From Microvirga tunisiensis (GTDB lineage Bacteria > Pseudomonadota > Alphaproteobacteria > Rhizobiales > Beijerinckiaceae): 64,000 nt of DNA. The DNA is taken from NCBI RefSeq assembly GCF_009296175.1, contig NZ_VOSK01000013.1, positions 1 to 64,000 on the forward strand. The letters run 5' to 3'. Under the pieces are notes generated by a model. That model saw only the letters and a list, made by a program, of their open reading frames with translations. It was not told the DNA's origin and ran no database searches. The position numbers were made by a program, and so were the translations under genes. Shown here piece by piece: positions 16,540 to 25,310 of the stretch. Position 1 is the first letter of the stretch, and each line of letters opens with the position of its first letter.

Positions 16540-17177
16540 CGCCTACGCCTCCGCTGCGCCAAAACCTTCGCCTCCGCCCAATCGTCTGGCGTGTTGATGT
16601 TGAAGAACGGATCAACAGGCTCAACGGGCCAGGAGGCCTCGGCATATCCATGGAGCCGCGCCCAGTCACTTACACTGCGCATGCCGTTTTCCAAGAGCGC
16701 CTGACGCAGATCCTGGCGTAGAGAAACAGGCCAGAGGCCGACAGCGAAATGAACCTGCGAGCCTGAAGAGGCGCAGGCGAGAGGCCGTTCGGCTTCATGA
16801 CGCGCCTCATGCAGTTGCGGTACCAGATCCAGGGGGATGAAAGGCGTATCGCCTGGAATGCTGGCGATCCACTCGATGCCGGGGCGATGTGTGGCAGTCC
16901 ATTCGAGAGCTGTCAGGATGCCCGCCAACGGTCCCAGGGAACCTGCAATCGAATCCGGCACGACAGGAAAAGGCATATTCTTGAAGCGCGGAAGTGTGCT
17001 GTTCGCATTGATGATCACGCTTTCGCATTGCGGGGCAAGGCGCCGCGCCACATGCTCGAGAAGCGTAAGCCCCTCGAAGACGAGGAGGGACTTGTTGCCC
17101 CCTCCCATACGGCGGGAAAGGCCTCCCGCCAGAATCACACCGAGGGTGGAGGGCGGCATCGTGCCGGGCCTGTTCAC
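16536..17177 (-). CDS. mobA: molybdenum cofactor guanylyltransferase
   Basis: This 213-aa cytoplasmic nucleotidyltransferase has the signature LAGGLSRRMGGGNKSLL (residues 17-33; the GTP-binding loop), GSLGPLAGILTAL and the metal-binding SIPGDTPFIP. MobA couples GMP to molybdopterin to form the bis-MGD precursor used by enzymes of the DMSO-reductase class. It starts within the last codon of mrp and ends within the first codon of tusA. Confidence 0.93.
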   Translation of the reverse strand: MNRPGTMPPSTLGVILAGGLSRRMGGGNKSLLVFEGLTLLEHVARRLAPQCESVIINANSTLPRFKNMPFPVVPDSIAGSLGPLAGILTALEWTATHRPGIEWIASIPGDTPFIPLDLVPQLHEARHEAERPLACASSGSQVHFAVGLWPVSLRQDLRQALLENGMRSVSDWARLHGYAEASWPVEPVDPFFNINTPDDWAEAKVLAQRRRRR

Positions 17178-18301
17178 TCGATCACGATTCGCGGTGCGGG
17201 TCTCGCTGGCGCACCACCCGCTAGCGAAGTCCAGACCTGCTGTGCCATGTCCTTGTAGATCCTGGCATGTGGACCTTCCGGATCGGCGACGACAACCGGG
17301 CGGCCGGCATCCGATAACTCGCGGATCGTCATGTCGAGCGGAACTTCGCCGAGGAAGGGAACCTCAAGACGCTTAGCCTCTTCACGCGCTCCCCCGTGGC
17401 CGAAGATGTGGGAACTCTGGCCGCAATGAGGGCAGACGAAGGTGGCCATGTTCTCGACGATGCCCAGGATCGGGATCTCCACCCGCTTGAACATGGACAC
17501 GCCGCGCCGCGCATCGATGAGAGCCAGATCTTGCGGCGTCGAAACGATCACGGCGCCAGCGAGCGGCGTGGCCTGCGCCATGGTCAGCTGCGCGTCGCCC
17601 GTGCCAGGGGGCATGTCGACCACGAGCACATCGAGATCACCCCAAGCGACCTCCCGCAGCATCTGAGTGATGGCCGACATCACCATCGGCCCACGCCAGA
17701 TCATGGCGGCTTCCTCCTCGACAAGGAAACCGATGGACATGACCTTGAGGTCGTAAGCCTCCATTGGCTCGAGAACGCGATTTTCGAGTAGGCGCGGCTT
17801 GCCGTGAATGCCGAGAAGCTTCGGCATGGACGGGCCATAGATATCCGCATCGAGCAGGCCGACCTTCAGCCCGAGAGCCTTCAGCCCGAGAGCGAGGTTG
17901 CAGGCGGTCGTCGACTTGCCGACACCACCCTTCCCAGACGCGACGGCGATCACCTGCTGCACGCCGGGAATGCGTTGGTTCCTGGGCTGGGCTGCCGCCC
18001 GTGGTCGCTGAGGCGCGGCCGGGGAGGGGGGCGATGCGCCGGAACCGGCGGGCCGGTCGGCGGTGAGGCTGGCGAAGACGCCCTTCACGGCCGGCAGTCC
18101 CTGCACGGCCGTGACGGCGGCCTGGCGCACCTGTTCCATGCTCGCGGCCTCGGACGGTTCGATGGTGATCGAGAACATGACCCGGCCGGCATCGTCCACC
18201 ACCACGTCCGACAGCCGTCCCGAGGCAACGAGGTCGGTTCCGCTTGCATCGACCGGAACGGTCGACAGAGCCTGCAGCACATGCTCACGGGTAATTGCCA
18301 C
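17174..18301 (-). CDS. mrp: Mrp/ApbC-family P-loop Fe-S cluster carrier
   Basis: This 375-aa protein has an N-terminal DUF59/MIP18-like domain (1-85), a Pro/Ala-rich linker and a Mrp/NBP35 ATPase domain with the deviant Walker A VASGKGGVGKSTTACNLA (about 117-134), LLDADIYGPSMP and VVDMPPGTGDAQLT. The CPHC motif (about residue 292) provides the bridging cluster site of the homodimer. It delivers Fe-S clusters to apoproteins. It heads a three-gene overlapping unit with mobA and tusA. Confidence 0.92.
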   Translation of the reverse strand: MAITREHVLQALSTVPVDASGTDLVASGRLSDVVVDDAGRVMFSITIEPSEAASMEQVRQAAVTAVQGLPAVKGVFASLTADRPAGSGASPPSPAAPQRPRAAAQPRNQRIPGVQQVIAVASGKGGVGKSTTACNLALGLKALGLKVGLLDADIYGPSMPKLLGIHGKPRLLENRVLEPMEAYDLKVMSIGFLVEEEAAMIWRGPMVMSAITQMLREVAWGDLDVLVVDMPPGTGDAQLTMAQATPLAGAVIVSTPQDLALIDARRGVSMFKRVEIPILGIVENMATFVCPHCGQSSHIFGHGGAREEAKRLEVPFLGEVPLDMTIRELSDAGRPVVVADPEGPHARIYKDMAQQVWTSLAGGAPARPAPRIVIE

Positions 18302-18400
18302 GATGAAATCTCCTGAATGGCTCTGAGGGCTTCTGACCCCTCATGTATAGGGCAAGAGCGCGCACGTTAAGACGGTCCGAGACAGCCCAGTTGCAATATC

Positions 18401-18425
18401 CGAACCAAACTGCACCTTGTCCGTT
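18401..18425 (+). promoter_or_regulatory. EcfG-type general stress promoter for PPOX-like gene
   Basis: CGAACC, 15 nt, CGTT: one mismatch to GGAACC and the same spacing as the other two sites in the window. It lies about 97 bases before the ATG at 18522. Confidence 0.5.
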
Positions 18426-18521
18426 GTTCACCCGATCCCTCGGGAGCCGGTTCGACCGGTCGCGTCACAGCCTTCGCTGATCATTCCCGAGAGCGAATTA
18501 CACAAGATCGAGGAGACAACG

Positions 18522-19025
18522 ATGCACCAGCACGGCCATAACGATCCGAATGCCGGGAAGCTTTATGAGCTGATCAAGGACGTGAAGATCGCCATGATGA
18601 CCACCGTCGATACGGACGGGACTCTCCACAGCAGGCCCATGCACAACCAGGAGGCGGATGAGCATGGGGACCTTTGGTTCTTCACCCAGATCCAGTCTCC
18701 CAAGACGACGGAGCTCTCCCGCGACAGCGAGGTCAACTTGGCCTATTCCGATCCGAGCAGCCAGACCTATGTGTCAGTGACGGGCAAAGCCGAGATCGTG
18801 CGCGACAAGGCGAAGATCGAGGAGAAGTGGTCGGAGCCCCTGCGCGCATGGTTCCCGAAAGGCGTGGACGATCCGCAGATTGCCCTGATCCGTGTTCATC
18901 CGGCCAAGGGCGAATACTGGGACAGCCCGTCGTCGACGCTAGTGCATCTCTACGGTTACGCGAAGGCCGCCATCACTGGTCAGCAGCCCAATCCTGGCGA
19001 TCAGGCTAAAGTCAATCTGAGCTGA
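18522..19025 (+). CDS. general stress protein 26-like, pyridoxamine 5'-phosphate oxidase fold
   Basis: This 167-aa protein has the split-barrel flavin-binding fold of the pyridoxamine phosphate oxidase superfamily, general stress protein 26 subgroup: KIAMMTTVDTDGTLHSRPM, DLWFFTQ, VNLAYSDPSSQTYVSVTG and the late EYWDSP motif. Members bind FMN/FAD or act as oxidoreductases of unknown substrate in stress. The ATG at 18522 follows GAGGAG; an earlier in-frame ATG at 18417 would place the start on top of the EcfG-like promoter, so I reject it. A strong terminator follows. Confidence 0.88.
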   Translation: MHQHGHNDPNAGKLYELIKDVKIAMMTTVDTDGTLHSRPMHNQEADEHGDLWFFTQIQSPKTTELSRDSEVNLAYSDPSSQTYVSVTGKAEIVRDKAKIEEKWSEPLRAWFPKGVDDPQIALIRVHPAKGEYWDSPSSTLVHLYGYAKAAITGQQPNPGDQAKVNLS

Positions 19026-19049
19026 TCTTTGCTGCACCGCGAAACATTC

Positions 19050-19071
19050 GGGGCCGCATGCGGCCCCTTTT
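19050..19071. terminator. intrinsic terminator after PPOX-like gene
   Basis: GGGGCCGC, AT, GCGGCCCC, then TTTTCTTT. The perfect short-loop stem lies 24 bases after the stop. Confidence 0.85.
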
Positions 19072-19200
19072 CTTTGTCTTAAATTATCCTACCTCTACGT
19101 TACAAGCTTAGGTATAGTTGCAGAACAACAAGTAAACCGGAAAACAACCGCACGGCGTTCATAAAAACAATCTTTTGGGGGCAGTCTTAGGGAGGAAACA

Positions 19201-20466
19201 ATGAAATCCGTCCTGCTTGCCGCAGTCTCATTTGTTGCTTTCGCGTCCTCGAGTTTCGCTCAGCCTGCAACTCAGAGCCCAACGGGCAACCTGGAAAAGC
19301 TCTCATCGTTCCAGAGCACCGGAACCACTGAGCCGCGGCCGATTCCGCAGGAAGGTCGTCGCGCCGATGCCATCCGGAAGAACCTTGAGAAGATCCAGCT
19401 CCCGGCCGGTTTTAAGATTGATCTCTATGCGATCGTGCCGGATGCGCGCCACATGGCCGTCGGCCCCAATGCCGGCGTGGTCTTTGTCGGCACCCGCAAG
19501 AGCAACGTCTATGCCGTCACGGATCGCGACAAGGATCGGGTTGCGGACGAAGTGAAGCAATTCGCGCCATCGGTCGCGTTCAAGATCCCGAACGGCGTGT
19601 GCTTCTCGCGCGACGGAGTTCTCTACGTGGCGGAGCAGAACCGGGTGCTGCAATTCCCGGCCGCCGAGTTCTTCTATGAAGGGCCGGATGTCGCGGCGTT
19701 CGTCGTAGCCAAGCAGGGCGATCTCATTCCTCCCACGGAGGAGAGCTTCAACCATACCGCCCGCGTGTGCCGGATCGGACCGGACAACAAGCTCTACATC
19801 GCGCTCGGCCAGCCCTTCAACGTGCCTGCGAAAGACAAGTTAGACCTCTACAAGCGTACCGGCATCGGCGGCATCGTCCGCATGGATCAGGATGGCAAGA
19901 ATCGCGAGGTCTATGCTACCGGCATCCGCAACTCGGTCGGCATGGATTTCAATCCGGCCGACAAGTCGCTGTGGTTCACCGACAACCAGGTGGATGGGAT
20001 GGGCGACGACCAGCCGCCCGGAGAAATCAACCGCGTTGCCAATATGGGACAGAATTTCGGCTTTCCCTATTACGGCGGCGGCACCGTCCGCACAGTCGAG
20101 TACAAGGACGATCCGGTTCCGGCAGGTGTGGTCGGTCCGCAGGCTGAAATGGATCCGCACGCGGCCGATCTCGGCATGATGTTCTACACGGGCAGGATGT
20201 TCCCGCAGACCTACCAAGGCGGCATCTTCTCGGCCCAGCACGGTTCGTGGAACCGCACCAAGCCGGTCGGTGCGCGCGTCATGTTCACGCCGATCAAGCA
20301 GGACGGCACAGCGGACAAGTCGCAGATCTTCGCCGAGGGATGGCTGACGGACAACGGTGAATATCTCGGGCGGCCGACGGATGTGGCCATGCTGCCTGAC
20401 GGTTCCCTTCTCGTATCGGACGATACGGCCGGTGCAATCTACCGGATCTCCTACGAAGGCCGGTAA
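19201..20466 (+). CDS. PQQ-dependent sugar dehydrogenase (glucose/sorbosone type)
   Basis: The 421-aa product has a Sec signal peptide (about 1-21, ending SSSFA-Q) and a six-bladed propeller of the soluble aldose sugar dehydrogenase family, shown by LPAGFKIDLYAIVPDARHMAVG, GVCFSRDGVLYVAEQ, RNSVGMDFNPADKSLWFTDN and the late HGSWNRTKPVGARV. Family members oxidise sugars in the periplasm with PQQ and pass electrons to a cytochrome. The next gene encodes exactly such a small cytochrome c. GGGAGG precedes the ATG. No pqq biosynthesis genes are in the window. Confidence 0.85.
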   Translation: MKSVLLAAVSFVAFASSSFAQPATQSPTGNLEKLSSFQSTGTTEPRPIPQEGRRADAIRKNLEKIQLPAGFKIDLYAIVPDARHMAVGPNAGVVFVGTRKSNVYAVTDRDKDRVADEVKQFAPSVAFKIPNGVCFSRDGVLYVAEQNRVLQFPAAEFFYEGPDVAAFVVAKQGDLIPPTEESFNHTARVCRIGPDNKLYIALGQPFNVPAKDKLDLYKRTGIGGIVRMDQDGKNREVYATGIRNSVGMDFNPADKSLWFTDNQVDGMGDDQPPGEINRVANMGQNFGFPYYGGGTVRTVEYKDDPVPAGVVGPQAEMDPHAADLGMMFYTGRMFPQTYQGGIFSAQHGSWNRTKPVGARVMFTPIKQDGTADKSQIFAEGWLTDNGEYLGRPTDVAMLPDGSLLVSDDTAGAIYRISYEGR

Positions 20467-20523
20467 GGCCTGCTTCGATGGGCGTGCCCGGTGGCACGCC
20501 CAACCTCTTCCAGAAGGTCAGTC

Positions 20524-20853
20524 ATGAAGATGATCCGTGCCTTGGCTCTGCCAGGGATTTTCCTGAGCGTTGTCCTTGTCGATCATTCCTACGCGGCGGA
20601 TGCTCGGGCAGGACGCCAGAAAATTACGACTTGCCAAGCCTGCCATGGTCTCGATGGGCTGTCGAAGAATCCGGAGGCACCCAATCTGGCCGGTCAGATT
20701 GAACCCTATCTCGTCAAAAGCCTGACGGAGTATCGCTCAGGCGACCGCAAGCACGAGACCATGAACATAGTTGCGAAGGAATTGTCAGACGAGGATATCG
20801 CCGACGTAGCGGCTTACTACGCTTCGATCCAGGTCGATGTCCTGCCGCCGTGA
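20524..20853 (+). CDS. small periplasmic class I cytochrome c
   Basis: This 109-aa precursor has a signal peptide cleaved near residue 24 (SYA-AD) and one heme c site, CQACH, at about residue 38. The likely axial Met is in HETMNIVAKELSDEDIADVAAYYA, typical of the c553/c4-like fold. It lies 57 bases after the sugar dehydrogenase stop in the same direction and is the probable electron acceptor for it. The ATG at 20524 is chosen because AGAAGG precedes it and the signal peptide begins there. Confidence 0.9.
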   Translation: MKMIRALALPGIFLSVVLVDHSYAADARAGRQKITTCQACHGLDGLSKNPEAPNLAGQIEPYLVKSLTEYRSGDRKHETMNIVAKELSDEDIADVAAYYASIQVDVLPP

Positions 20854-20945
20854 AGTGGCTCCTGAAAGTCTTGTAGCCGGCACTCTTTCATCCCGGACGC
20901 CCCTTCGCTATTGTCTCGCCTCCTTTGAGTGGCATGGAGCAGGGG

Positions 20946-22238
20946 ATGGCGGATATCGCAACCCGGGTCTACAACCATACCTGGAAGATCGATCCGATCG
21001 TCCGGTCCGTTCTGGATACGGATTTCTACAAGCTTCTGATGGCGCAGACGATTTTTCGACGCCACCGCGACGTGCAGGTTACGTTCGGTATCCATAACCG
21101 CACCACCCGCATCCGTCTGGCCGACATCATCGATGCCGGTGAACTGCGCGAGCAGCTTGACCATGTGCGCAGCCTGTCCCTGACGCGGGGCGAGTCCACT
21201 TGGCTGCGCGGCAATACCTTCTATGGCAAGCGGCAGATGTTCTCGCCGGAGTTCATGGACTGGCTGGAGACCTTCCGCTTTCCGGAATACCTGCTCGAGA
21301 AGGAGGATGGTCAATACGTGCTGACCTTCCACGGCCCCTGGATCGAGACCACCATGTGGGAGATCCCGGCGCTGGCCATCCTCAACGAGCTGCGCTCCCG
21401 CGGTGTGCTCAAAGGCATGGCAAAGTTCGAGCTTCAGGTGCTCTATGCCCGCGCCATGACACGGGTCTGGGAGAAGATCCAACGGCTTAAGCAGCTTCCC
21501 GATCTGTCCATCTCCGATTTCGGCACGCGGCGGCGGCACGGCTTCCTCTGGCAGGATTGGTGCGTACAGGCGATGATCGAGGGCTTGGGCCCTTCCTTCC
21601 TCGGCACGTCCAACTGCCTCATCGCCATGCGCCGCGAGGTCGAGGCCGTCGGCACGAATGCCCATGAGCTGCCCATGGTCTATGCCGCCCTAACCGACAG
21701 TGATGAGGAACTGGCCGAAGCGCCGTACCGGGTGCTGGCAGATTGGCAGCAGGATTACGAGGGCAACCTGCGCGTCATCCTGCCCGATACCTACGGCACC
21801 ACGAACTTCCTGCAGAATGCCCCCGAATGGGTCGCGTCATGGACGGGCATTCGCGTGGATTCGAAGGATCCGATCGAGGGTGGCGAGGAGGCCATCGAAT
21901 GGTGGCGCCAGCGCGGACAGAATCCGAGTGAGAAGCTCGCGATCTTCTCCGATGGACTTGATGTGGATGTGATCGAGCGGATCCATCAGCACTTCCGCGG
22001 CCGCATGCGCATCGGCTACGGCTGGGGCACGCTCTTCACCAACGATTTCCGCGGCCTTGCTCCCGATGGCGCGCTCGACCCGATCTCCATCGTCTGCAAG
22101 GTCATCTCGGCCGATGGCCGGCCGACGGTGAAACTCTCCGACAATCCGACGAAAGCCATGGGGCCGAAGTCGGAAATCGAGCGCTACAAGCGCATCTTCC
22201 AAGTGGGGCAGCAAACGGCCCAGCCTGTTCTGGTGTGA
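20946..22238 (+). CDS. pncB: nicotinate phosphoribosyltransferase
   Basis: This 430-aa enzyme converts nicotinate and PRPP to nicotinate mononucleotide in NAD salvage. Recognised by [16 protein letters not shown] near the N-terminus, [26 protein letters not shown], the [17 protein letters not shown] region and [19 protein letters not shown]. The length is normal. I use the ATG at 20946, which has GGAG 6 bases upstream; a TTG seven codons earlier and an intervening ATG are alternatives. The stop overlaps the start of pxpA, so the two genes are translationally coupled. Confidence 0.93.
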   Translation: MADIATRVYNHTWKIDPIVRSVLDTDFYKLLMAQTIFRRHRDVQVTFGIHNRTTRIRLADIIDAGELREQLDHVRSLSLTRGESTWLRGNTFYGKRQMFSPEFMDWLETFRFPEYLLEKEDGQYVLTFHGPWIETTMWEIPALAILNELRSRGVLKGMAKFELQVLYARAMTRVWEKIQRLKQLPDLSISDFGTRRRHGFLWQDWCVQAMIEGLGPSFLGTSNCLIAMRREVEAVGTNAHELPMVYAALTDSDEELAEAPYRVLADWQQDYEGNLRVILPDTYGTTNFLQNAPEWVASWTGIRVDSKDPIEGGEEAIEWWRQRGQNPSEKLAIFSDGLDVDVIERIHQHFRGRMRIGYGWGTLFTNDFRGLAPDGALDPISIVCKVISADGRPTVKLSDNPTKAMGPKSEIERYKRIFQVGQQTAQPVLV

Positions 22239-23014
22239 CGGATATGATCATCGATCTCAATTGCGACATGGGTGAAGGCTACGGCCCCTGGCCGATGGGG
22301 GATGACGAGGCGATGCTCGACATTGTCTCCTCCGCCAACATCGCCTGCGGCTACCATGCGGGCGACCCGTCCATCATGTTCCGCACGGCGGAGACGGCGA
22401 AGCGCAAGGGCGTCGCCATCGGCGCCCATCCGGGCTTCAACGATCTGCACGGCTTCGGCCGCCGGGTGATCCGAGGCGACAGCCCTGCCGAAATCGAGCG
22501 CATGGTGGCCTATCAGATCGGTGCCATGCAGGCGGTCGCGGCGCTTGCCGGACACAAGGTCACCTATGTGAAGGCGCATGGTACGCTCAACAACATGGCG
22601 AACGAGGACATGGATCTCGCCCTTGCCATCGCCCGCGCCATCAAGGGCGTCGATGCAGGCCTCGTCAACGTCTGCATGCCTGGACTGCTGATGGAGAAAG
22701 CATCCGAGACGATCGGCGTGAAGGTCGCGCGTGAGTTCTTTGCCGATCGTACTTACGAGGACGACGGAACGCTGACGAGCCGCAAGAAGCCCGGCTCCGT
22801 CCTGCACGATGCCGATGCGGCCGCCGAGCGTGTGCTGCGTGCCGTGCTGGACAAGGCGGTGACGACGACCTCCGGCAAACGCATTCCCGTTCAGTTCGAC
22901 ACGATCTGCGTTCACGGCGACGAACCGAGCGCGGTCGTCATGGCCCGGACGGTTCGTGCGAAGCTGGAGGCGAACGGCATCGCCATCGCGCCGTTCTCAG
23001 GCGTTCAGCGCTGA
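22235..23014 (+). CDS. pxpA: 5-oxoprolinase subunit A (LamB/YcsF family)
   Basis: This 259-aa protein is a LamB/YcsF-type polysaccharide-deacetylase-like barrel, recognised by [50 protein letters not shown] and [10 protein letters not shown]. In characterised systems PxpA works with PxpB and PxpC in ATP-dependent opening of 5-oxoproline; those two are not adjacent here. It starts at a GTG overlapping the pncB stop (GTGA) or at an ATG three codons later. Confidence 0.9.
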   Translation: MTDMIIDLNCDMGEGYGPWPMGDDEAMLDIVSSANIACGYHAGDPSIMFRTAETAKRKGVAIGAHPGFNDLHGFGRRVIRGDSPAEIERMVAYQIGAMQAVAALAGHKVTYVKAHGTLNNMANEDMDLALAIARAIKGVDAGLVNVCMPGLLMEKASETIGVKVAREFFADRTYEDDGTLTSRKKPGSVLHDADAAAERVLRAVLDKAVTTTSGKRIPVQFDTICVHGDEPSAVVMARTVRAKLEANGIAIAPFSGVQR

Positions 23015-23887
23015 TCAGCCCTTGAAAGCCTTCGCGAGGAAAGGCTGCAGGGCTGCCAGCGTTTCCTCCGGCGCCTCTTCGGCGAGATAATGGCCGCAAT
23101 CGATGCCGTGACCTTCCACATGGCCGGCCCAGTCGCGCCATACGGCGAGAACGTCGTACCAGCGCTCCAGCCCGTTCTTCAGGCCCCAGAGGGCCTGCAC
23201 CGGACAGGCGATGCGCCGGCCCGCCCGCTGGTCCTCTTCATCGAGGCGCATGTCGATGGTGGCGCCAGCCCGATAATCCTCGCACATGGCGTGGACCGTT
23301 TCCGGATCGGTGTAGCAGCGACGGTACTCGGCGAGCGCCGCTTCATCGAAGAGCGAGCGCCCGCGGCGAAGGTAGAACGTGTCCGGATCCGACGCGATCA
23401 GGCGCTCGGGGATGGGGTGCGGCTGGGCTAGAAAGAACCAGTGCCAGTAGCCCATGGCGAAGGCCATGTCCGTGCGCTGGAAGTGCTCCGCGGTGGGAAT
23501 GATGTCGAGAACGGAGAGCGAGACGATTCGTTCCGGATGGTCGAGAGCCATGCGATAGGCACAGCGCCCGCCGCGGTCGTGTCCGACGACGGCAAAGCGC
23601 TCGAAGCCGAGGGCCTGCATCATCTCCACCTGATCGCGCGCCATGGCCCGTTTGGAATAGGGCTCGTGATCCGGCGTCGTCGCAGGCTTGGAACTGTCGC
23701 CATAGCCGCGCAGATCGGCACAGACAACCGTGTAGCTCTCGGCAAGCTTCGGAGCCACCTTATGCCACATGACATGGGTCTGCGGATGACCGTGCAGCAG
23801 AAGGACGGGCGGTCCGCTTCCGCCATGGCGGAGGTTGATGACGGCTCCGGAGGTTTCGATTTGGCGGTGTGTGAAAGTCTCGAACAT
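23015..23887 (-). CDS. alpha/beta hydrolase, haloacetate (fluoroacetate) dehalogenase-like
   Basis: This 290-aa cytoplasmic alpha/beta hydrolase has HGHPQTHVMWHKVAP (oxyanion region), a nucleophile Asp in VVGHDRGGRCAYRMA with the following Arg residues that bind carboxylate in fluoroacetate dehalogenases, a His-Trp pair in GYWHWFFLAQP (halide pocket), a Tyr in LERWYDVLAVWR and the catalytic His in CGHYLAEEAPEE. This set matches the haloacetate dehalogenase group. Asp rather than Ser excludes a normal esterase and rests on the family's known mechanism; epoxide hydrolase remains an alternative. The true substrate in the cell is unknown. Confidence 0.8.
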   Translation of the reverse strand: MFETFTHRQIETSGAVINLRHGGSGPPVLLLHGHPQTHVMWHKVAPKLAESYTVVCADLRGYGDSSKPATTPDHEPYSKRAMARDQVEMMQALGFERFAVVGHDRGGRCAYRMALDHPERIVSLSVLDIIPTAEHFQRTDMAFAMGYWHWFFLAQPHPIPERLIASDPDTFYLRRGRSLFDEAALAEYRRCYTDPETVHAMCEDYRAGATIDMRLDEEDQRAGRRIACPVQALWGLKNGLERWYDVLAVWRDWAGHVEGHGIDCGHYLAEEAPEETLAALQPFLAKAFKG

Positions 23888-23994
23888 CCCGCTGTTGTCT
23901 TACAGTTTTCGCCGCGGCGCCAGTTCCGCCGATACTCTCCGTCAACAAAGGCAGAGATGAGACGTATGTTCGGTGCCGGAAATGGTGCGGATCG

Positions 23995-24537
23995 TCACCA
24001 GGAGCGGCGCTCCCCATTGTCGATATGGATGATCCCGCTCCGATAGATCTTGAGACCTCCGACCTGCGGGTGCGCCCGCAAATAGGCCATGACGCCTCTC
24101 GCGCGGGCTCGTACGCGAAAATCGACAGCGCGGCAGGAAAGATGCAGGGAATGGCGGGCTCCGCCGGCGCGCCAGTTGCGTCCGCTGGTGCGGTGGGTGG
24201 ACTCGACGCTGACGGGACCGAACTTCTCCGCAACGGATGCCACCACATCGCGCAGATCACCGGGGGTGCAGTTGGTCGGAGCGCTTGCGCGCAGGGTGAT
24301 CGCCCCCTGAGATACGAGCGACGCGAAGCCGGAGAGAGTCTTTGCATTCGGCAGGCTTCCGGTGACGCCGGGATCGTCGGCGCGGTTGTCGGAGGGCAGG
24401 CTGGCATATTGCGCAGGAGGGATGATCTCGCCGTCCTCATCGCCCGCTTTGAGCGCAGCCGGAGACAGGCCCAATAAAAACGCGCCCGTCATGAGTGTCA
24501 TCCTGGACGCGTGACGAACTCGGTAAACAGTGCTCAT
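23995..24537 (-). CDS. secreted M15-like (DUF882/YcbK-type) peptidoglycan peptidase
   Basis: This 180-aa protein has an N-terminal signal segment (about 1-31, MTLMTGAFLLGLSPAALKAG) and a C-terminal zinc-peptidase domain: SLHLSCRAVDFRV supplies His and Asp ligands (S-x-H-x-x-x-x-A-x-D), and GIIHIDNGERRSW the H-x-D end. Such enzymes trim peptidoglycan peptides or belong to YcbK-like proteins of the periplasm. GGGAGAA precedes the ATG at 24537. The intergenic region upstream has two palindromes. Confidence 0.82.
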   Translation of the reverse strand: MSTVYRVRHASRMTLMTGAFLLGLSPAALKAGDEDGEIIPPAQYASLPSDNRADDPGVTGSLPNAKTLSGFASLVSQGAITLRASAPTNCTPGDLRDVVASVAEKFGPVSVESTHRTSGRNWRAGGARHSLHLSCRAVDFRVRARARGVMAYLRAHPQVGGLKIYRSGIIHIDNGERRSW

Positions 24538-24872
24538 CGGGTTCTCCCGTAGTGAGCCCCTACAAAGTCACTGCCGCCGAAATGGTCCTTCCAGCGGCAT
24601 CCACTTTTTATTGGTCAGTAACTGACGGTTGAGTACGCAACGTTAGGTACCGCTACCTAAGATAAGCTTGGCGCTAGGCAAGAACACCTAAACGGGTCTG
24701 AAGGATCAGAGACCCTGGTTCGTCGGCAAAGCTTTATTTTGCAAGGAATCCTATCAGAGGAAATTTTGGGTGAGTTACGGGATAACAGGGCGGCAATCTT
24801 GCAGAAGTCTGTCGGAATGCACACATCAGTGCCCGTTGTGCCAATCATGGAATTGGCCACTTGGAGACAGGA
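24538..24872. other. 335-bp divergent region with two palindromes
   Basis: It contains GTCAGTaACTGAC (24614-24626) and TTAGGTA, CCGC, TACCTAA (24643-24660), both perfect. A weaker EcfG-like GGAATG...CGTT (24814-24837) precedes the DUF4112 gene with 14-nt spacing. No gene is seen; a minus-strand frame here is the antisense of the next gene. Confidence 0.5.
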
Positions 24873-25310
24873 ATGAACACTGCTCATAGCGCCGTTTTCG
24901 ACGCTATCAAGACCGCCGGCCCGACCCAGGCCGATGCGATCGCACGCGTCACGCTCGTCGCAAAACTGCTGGATAACGCCGTGATGATTCCCGGCTTGAA
25001 CCGGCGCATCGGCTTCGATGCCGTGTTGGGTCTCGTGCCAGGCATCGGCGATATGATTTCGGCTGCTCTCGCCAGCTACATCATCTGGGAGGCGCGTCAG
25101 CTCGGATTGCCGCGCTGGAAGATCGCGCGCATGATCGGCAACGTCGCGGTCGATACGGCCATTGGTGCGATCCCGCTGGCGGGCGACGTGTTCGACGTCT
25201 TCTTCAAGGCCAATCAACGCAATCTTCGGATCATCCACGAGCATCTGGGTACGCCCAAGCGCGGGCCGCGTGAGATCGACGGCACGGCCGTTCGGGTGGA
25301 GGAGCGCTGA
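24873..25310 (+). CDS. DUF4112-domain protein
   Basis: This 145-aa protein is almost entirely a DUF4112 domain, with LLDNAVMIPGLNRRIGFDAVLGLVPGIGD, a hydrophobic stretch (ISAALASYIIW) and IPLAGDVFDVFFKANQRN. The family is small, membrane-associated and of unknown function. The ATG at 24873 sits behind GGAGACAGGA, so four upstream residues in the open frame are not used. The next gene begins at the base after the stop, so the two are a unit. Confidence 0.88.
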   Translation: MNTAHSAVFDAIKTAGPTQADAIARVTLVAKLLDNAVMIPGLNRRIGFDAVLGLVPGIGDMISAALASYIIWEARQLGLPRWKIARMIGNVAVDTAIGAIPLAGDVFDVFFKANQRNLRIIHEHLGTPKRGPREIDGTAVRVEER

